DNA of 10,184 bases from Deltaproteobacteria bacterium (lineage in GTDB: Bacteria > Desulfobacterota > Desulfobacteria > Desulfobacterales > JAUVVS01), in NCBI GenBank assembly GCA_030604545.1, contig JAUVVS010000033.1, positions 1 through 10,184 of the forward strand, given 5' to 3'. The position numbers and the translations under genes are program-made. Positions 7,301 to 10,184 of the stretch are shown piece after piece. The first letter of the stretch is position 1. Each line of letters opens with the position of its first letter. The notes below the pieces were generated by a model. It searched no databases. It saw nothing but the letters and a program-made list of their open reading frames with translations, and was not told the DNA's origin.

Positions 7301-7599
7301 ACGGCAATGTTAAGGCCTGTCTGACCACCGAGTGTCGGAAGTAGAGCGTCAGGTCGCTCCTTTTTAATTATCTTTGAAACAGCGACGGGAGTAACAGGTT
7401 CCACATAGGTCTTGTCGGCCATTTCAGGATCGGTCATGATCGTCGCGGGATTGCTGTTGATAAGTACGACTTCATACCCTTCTTCTTTTAATGCCTTACA
7501 AGCCTGTGTACCGGAGTAATCGAACTCACAGGCCTGGCTAATAATAATCGGACCCGCACCGATGATAAGAATTTTATTTATATCAGTCCGTTTTGGCAT
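4321..7599 (-). CDS. carB: Carbamoyl phosphate synthase, large subunit
   Basis: With CarA, makes carbamoyl phosphate from bicarbonate, two ATP and glutamine-derived ammonia, feeding pyrimidine and arginine synthesis. The 1092-residue protein is full length (E. coli is about 1073). The N-terminus [17 protein letters not shown], then [11 protein letters not shown], is typical. The carboxy-phosphate half (about 1-400) has [12 protein letters not shown] (169-180) and the metal-binding strand [19 protein letters not shown] (298-316). An oligomerisation region spans about 400-555. The carbamoyl-phosphate half (about 570-935) mirrors the first, with [20 protein letters not shown] (581-600), [11 protein letters not shown] (731-741) and [19 protein letters not shown] (856-874). 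Residues about 955-1092 form the MGS-like allosteric domain, whose family ligands are UMP, IMP or ornithine. The ATG overlaps the end of carA by 17 bases and has no clear Shine-Dalgarno, so translation is probably coupled, as suits an obligate heterodimer. Confidence 0.98.
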   Translation of the reverse strand: [1092 protein letters not shown]

Positions 7600-8731
7600 T
7601 GTTTTTCATCATTTTAGTAAATTCATCAAAAAGATATCTAGCATCATGAGGACCGGGCGATGCTTCGGGGTGGTACTGCACTGCAATAATCGGCAGCTCA
7701 CGATGTCTGAATCCCTCCAATGTATTATCATTCAAATTTATATGTGTTATTTCAATATTTTTTCCATGAAGGCTGTCTATGTCCACTGCAAAACCATGAT
7801 TTTGAGAAGTTATTTCAACCCTTCCCGTCAAAAGATTCTTAACAGGCTGGTTTGCGCCACGGTGCCCAAATTTCAATTTGAATGTTGTTCCTCCGAAAGC
7901 GAGTCCAAGAAGTTGAATTCCGAGACAGATTCCGAAAATGGGGCAATACTCCAAAAGTGTCTGGATGGTTTTTATGGCATAATTAACCGGTTCGGGATCA
8001 CCAGGACCATTGGAAAGAAATATTCCATCAGGTTCCATGGCTTTTATGGTTTTGGCCGAAGTGGCCGCCGGCATTACAACAACTTCACATCCTGAAAGCT
8101 CCAGGCATCTTAGAATATTATATTTTATTCCAAAATCCAGGGCAACGACGGAATATTTTTCCATTCTGTGGCGCCATATATTTTTGCTCAATTTTTTGTC
8201 ATTACCGATGAAAAACAGCTTTTCATTTTTCCAGTAATAGGGTGTGTCGGTTGTTACTTCTTTTGCAAGATCCTGCCCCGCCATACTCGGTATATCTTTT
8301 GCTTTCTTAATAAGGGAAGCAGGAACAAGATCCTTTGTAGAGATGAATGCACGCATGGCTCCCGCGTTGCGAATATGCCTTGTCAGCGCTCGGGTATCGA
8401 GTTCTTCAACTCCCATTATCCCATGTTGTTTCAGGTAATTTCCAAGCGTGGAGGTAGATCTGAAATTGCTGGGGAAGTCTTGATATTCTCTAACAAGAAA
8501 GGCTGCGACCTGTATCCGGTCGGACTCGACATCCTCAATATTAATGCCGTAGTTGCCGACCAGAGGATAGGTCATCGTTACCATTTGTCCTCTATAAGAC
8601 GGGTCGGTCAGCACCTCCTGGTAACCTGTCATGCTTGTATTAAAAACAATTTCACCACAGGTTTCTCCCGGTCCGGTAAAGGATTGGCAAGCAAATGAAC
8701 GTCCATCTTCCAGAGCCAACAGTGCTTTCAT
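7583..8731 (-). CDS. carA: Carbamoyl phosphate synthase, small (glutaminase) subunit
   Basis: Hydrolyses glutamine and channels ammonia to CarB. The protein has 382 residues, the normal length. The N-terminal CPSase small-chain domain (about 1-150) shows GETCGEIVFNTSMTGYQEVL (22-41), DPSYRGQMV and LDTRALTRHIR (111-121). The class I glutamine amidotransferase domain (about 195-375) has NGPGDPE (241-247), the nucleophile C269 in FGICLGIQLL, and the catalytic partners H354 and E356 in QYHPEASPGP. The usual His after CLG is Ile here (GICLGIQ); this residue is not part of the catalytic triad. The ATG overlaps the stop of the preceding GXGXG gene (ATGA), and the 3' end overlaps carB by 17 bases, so all three are likely one mRNA with coupled translation. 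Confidence 0.98.
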   Translation of the reverse strand: MKALLALEDGRSFACQSFTGPGETCGEIVFNTSMTGYQEVLTDPSYRGQMVTMTYPLVGNYGINIEDVESDRIQVAAFLVREYQDFPSNFRSTSTLGNYLKQHGIMGVEELDTRALTRHIRNAGAMRAFISTKDLVPASLIKKAKDIPSMAGQDLAKEVTTDTPYYWKNEKLFFIGNDKKLSKNIWRHRMEKYSVVALDFGIKYNILRCLELSGCEVVVMPAATSAKTIKAMEPDGIFLSNGPGDPEPVNYAIKTIQTLLEYCPIFGICLGIQLLGLAFGGTTFKLKFGHRGANQPVKNLLTGRVEITSQNHGFAVDIDSLHGKNIEITHINLNDNTLEGFRHRELPIIAVQYHPEASPGPHDARYLFDEFTKMMKNNAKTD

Positions 8732-10184
8732 TCTTCCCGCCGGTCTTCACCCCATTCTTCAGGGGTAATCGATTCCTTGGCGAGAACATCCAATTTTACA
8801 GCCTGTACTTTACGAAAGACGTCTGTGTAGTTCTTTTTCTCACCCTTTACCGTCAAAAGGTCGTTCTCAATTGAAATGCCAAAAAGGTTTTCATTTTCTT
8901 GAAGATATGGAAAGATCAAATCCCAATCAGCAGGGCTTAAATCCACGATCTCGCCGCCGTTCAATTGGTCATCTATTACTTTTCGAAAAGGATCTCTCAA
9001 GTAAATAGCGCCTCCGGAGGCCAATGAAAAAAGATTTGAGCCCGGATATGGTGTGGGCTGATCAATCACATTACCTTCTTCGTTAAACTCAATACCGTTA
9101 AGAACGACAAAGCCGCCGCCGTTCAATGGATTACCGGCCATGAAAGATTCCGCCAGGTAATCCAGGCTTGTACCGTTAATTACGACTCTGGGTCTTCCCA
9201 CCGCATTAATGAGCGGTCTGCCTGCGGCGTTTCCCATAATGTAAATTTCACCACCTTTGCCGCCGTACATGAATGTCTGGCCAACATCCCCGTACACTAC
9301 CAGCCGTCCGTTTTTCATGATCTGGCAAAGCTGATCCTGGCCGTTGTTATGAACTTGGATTTCCAATCCGTCAATCCCGGAGGCCAGGTAATCTCCTGAG
9401 TTCCCGTAAATGTCTATGCGAACACCATGGGTGTTGGGGCCGAACCCGCATCCGTGGAATCGCTGACCTTTAAGACCGTATATAATGAAACGTTTCCACC
9501 CCATCTGGTATGCCTTGACTGCAAGCCGCGCGTCGCAGTCAACTCCCTCCGGCGGGAAGTCCTTACCCTGGATTACCAGCACTGCCTCGCCAATATCAGG
9601 TGATCGTAACTTTTGGCGAGTTTCCCAAGCAATGCGCTTTAGAATACCGGGTTGCCCTGAGTCGATGGGAGAAACCGAGTCCAGGATATTGTCAATGTTA
9701 GTTCGAACAACCTGGAGTACTGAACTGCGTTTCATTTTGCCGCAATCATATCTGCGATCATTGAGAAGCGTAAGCAGGTAAAGGGCTCTCTCAAGGTTGG
9801 TATCGTCTTTTTCCGCCATTCGTTGGATTTGATCCGTTATCCAGCGGAGCCGGCTAAGATTCCATAAAGGAAGCGCTTCAATAACATGGGAAAAAGCCTT
9901 TTCAATACTTGCCGCGTCTATCTCCTGCTCGATCTGTTTGATTATTTCAGTTCCGCGATCCAACGGAATAGGATCATCTTTAATATTGATCCGCCACTCT
10001 CCCTTCGGAGCAAATATCTGCTTTCCAAACTTATCCGCACAGCTTAAAGAAGAAGAACCGTTTTCTCTTTGCACGGTGAAAGAAAACGCACCGCCGTCTG
10101 TGTGGCTTCCACCGCGGGCATTCCAGTAACGATCCGCCACAAGCCGAAAACGCTTATCCTCCTCATAGAGCGAATGCAGGGTAG
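8728..10184 (-). CDS. GltB-type GXGXG (glutamate synthase domain 3-like) protein, N-terminus beyond window
   Basis: Residues are counted from the GTG at 10140, but the frame stays open to the window edge (LYEEDKRFRLVADRYW reads through). That GTG has its AGGAGG 17 bases away, too far, so the true start is probably outside. Residues about 232-350 form a glycine-rich right-handed beta-helix of GXGXG type: IYGNSGDYLASG (244-255), VVYGDVGQTFMYGGKGGEIY (281-300), IMGNAAGRPL (301-310) and FVVLNG (344-349). This domain is the C-terminal part of glutamate synthase alpha chains, where it spaces the glutaminase and FMN sites, and occurs as a separate subunit in archaeal-type enzymes; FwdC of formylmethanofuran dehydrogenase shares the fold. 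Residues about 60-160 are helical and unrecognised, and a linker and tail (350-470) flank the helix. No FMN-domain cysteine cluster is visible. The gene overlaps carA by ATGA. Confidence 0.8.
   Translation of the reverse strand, partial: TLHSLYEEDKRFRLVADRYWNARGGSHTDGGAFSFTVQRENGSSSLSCADKFGKQIFAPKGEWRINIKDDPIPLDRGTEIIKQIEQEIDAASIEKAFSHVIEALPLWNLSRLRWITDQIQRMAEKDDTNLERALYLLTLLNDRRYDCGKMKRSSVLQVVRTNIDNILDSVSPIDSGQPGILKRIAWETRQKLRSPDIGEAVLVIQGKDFPPEGVDCDARLAVKAYQMGWKRFIIYGLKGQRFHGCGFGPNTHGVRIDIYGNSGDYLASGIDGLEIQVHNNGQDQLCQIMKNGRLVVYGDVGQTFMYGGKGGEIYIMGNAAGRPLINAVGRPRVVINGTSLDYLAESFMAGNPLNGGGFVVLNGIEFNEEGNVIDQPTPYPGSNLFSLASGGAIYLRDPFRKVIDDQLNGGEIVDLSPADWDLIFPYLQENENLFGISIENDLLTVKGEKKNYTDVFRKVQAVKLDVLAKESITPEEWGEDRREE

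Noticed and set aside
7913..7927. CarA GICLGIQ (Ile in place of the usual His) as a sign of lost glutaminase activity
   Set aside because: The nucleophile Cys and the His/Glu partners are all present, and the changed residue is outside the catalytic triad.
10138..10140. GTG at 10140 as the true start of the GXGXG gene
   Set aside because: The AGGAGG upstream is 17 bases away, and the frame continues with coding-like residues to the window edge.

Overview
The window reads as a piece of a Gram-negative, probably anaerobic bacterial chromosome with moderate-to-low GC, most likely a member of the Desulfobacterota (Desulfobacterales-like 'deltaproteobacteria'). That assignment is an inference. 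It rests on the divergent YchF-like protein, the style of the carA-carB-purF genes, the coupling of small cyclic-nucleotide-binding and radical SAM genes, and the dispersed 'CACAAAGA'-type inverted repeats. No marker gene in the window settles the lineage.

Layout, left to right. A plus-strand gene, cut by the left edge (2-937), encodes a YchF/OLA1-like protein with an intact C-terminal TGS-like (DUF933) domain but a G domain that has lost its DxxG (G3) motif. It converges on a minus-strand gene series that fills the rest of the window. In transcription order (right to left) this series is: a GltB-type GXGXG (glutamate synthase domain 3-like) protein cut by the right edge (8728-10184), carA (7583-8731), carB (4321-7599), purF (2575-3984), a small cyclic-nucleotide-binding-domain protein (2060-2572) and a radical SAM/SPASM-like protein (1059-2063). 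Junctions are tight: a 4-bp ATGA overlap, a 17-bp overlap, a 2-bp gap with the Shine-Dalgarno inside the purF end, and another 4-bp ATGA overlap. The one break is the 336-bp carB-purF gap.

That gap holds a roughly 233-bp inverted-repeat element (4010-4242). Its arms are built of 8-bp units, and between them lies a minus-strand remnant of a GxxExxY-family (PD-(D/E)XK-like) gene. A shortened relative of the same repeat, with no gene left, sits between the two convergent transcription units (963-1038).

Functionally, carA/carB make carbamoyl phosphate for pyrimidines and arginine, and purF commits PRPP and glutamine to purines. The GXGXG protein belongs to glutamate synthase-type nitrogen metabolism. 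The core is therefore a glutamine-nitrogen and nucleotide-precursor operon. The cNMP-binding protein and the radical SAM protein appended to purF have no known role that I can assign from sequence. They are the least explained part of the operon, with the degenerate YchF-like protein next to it.
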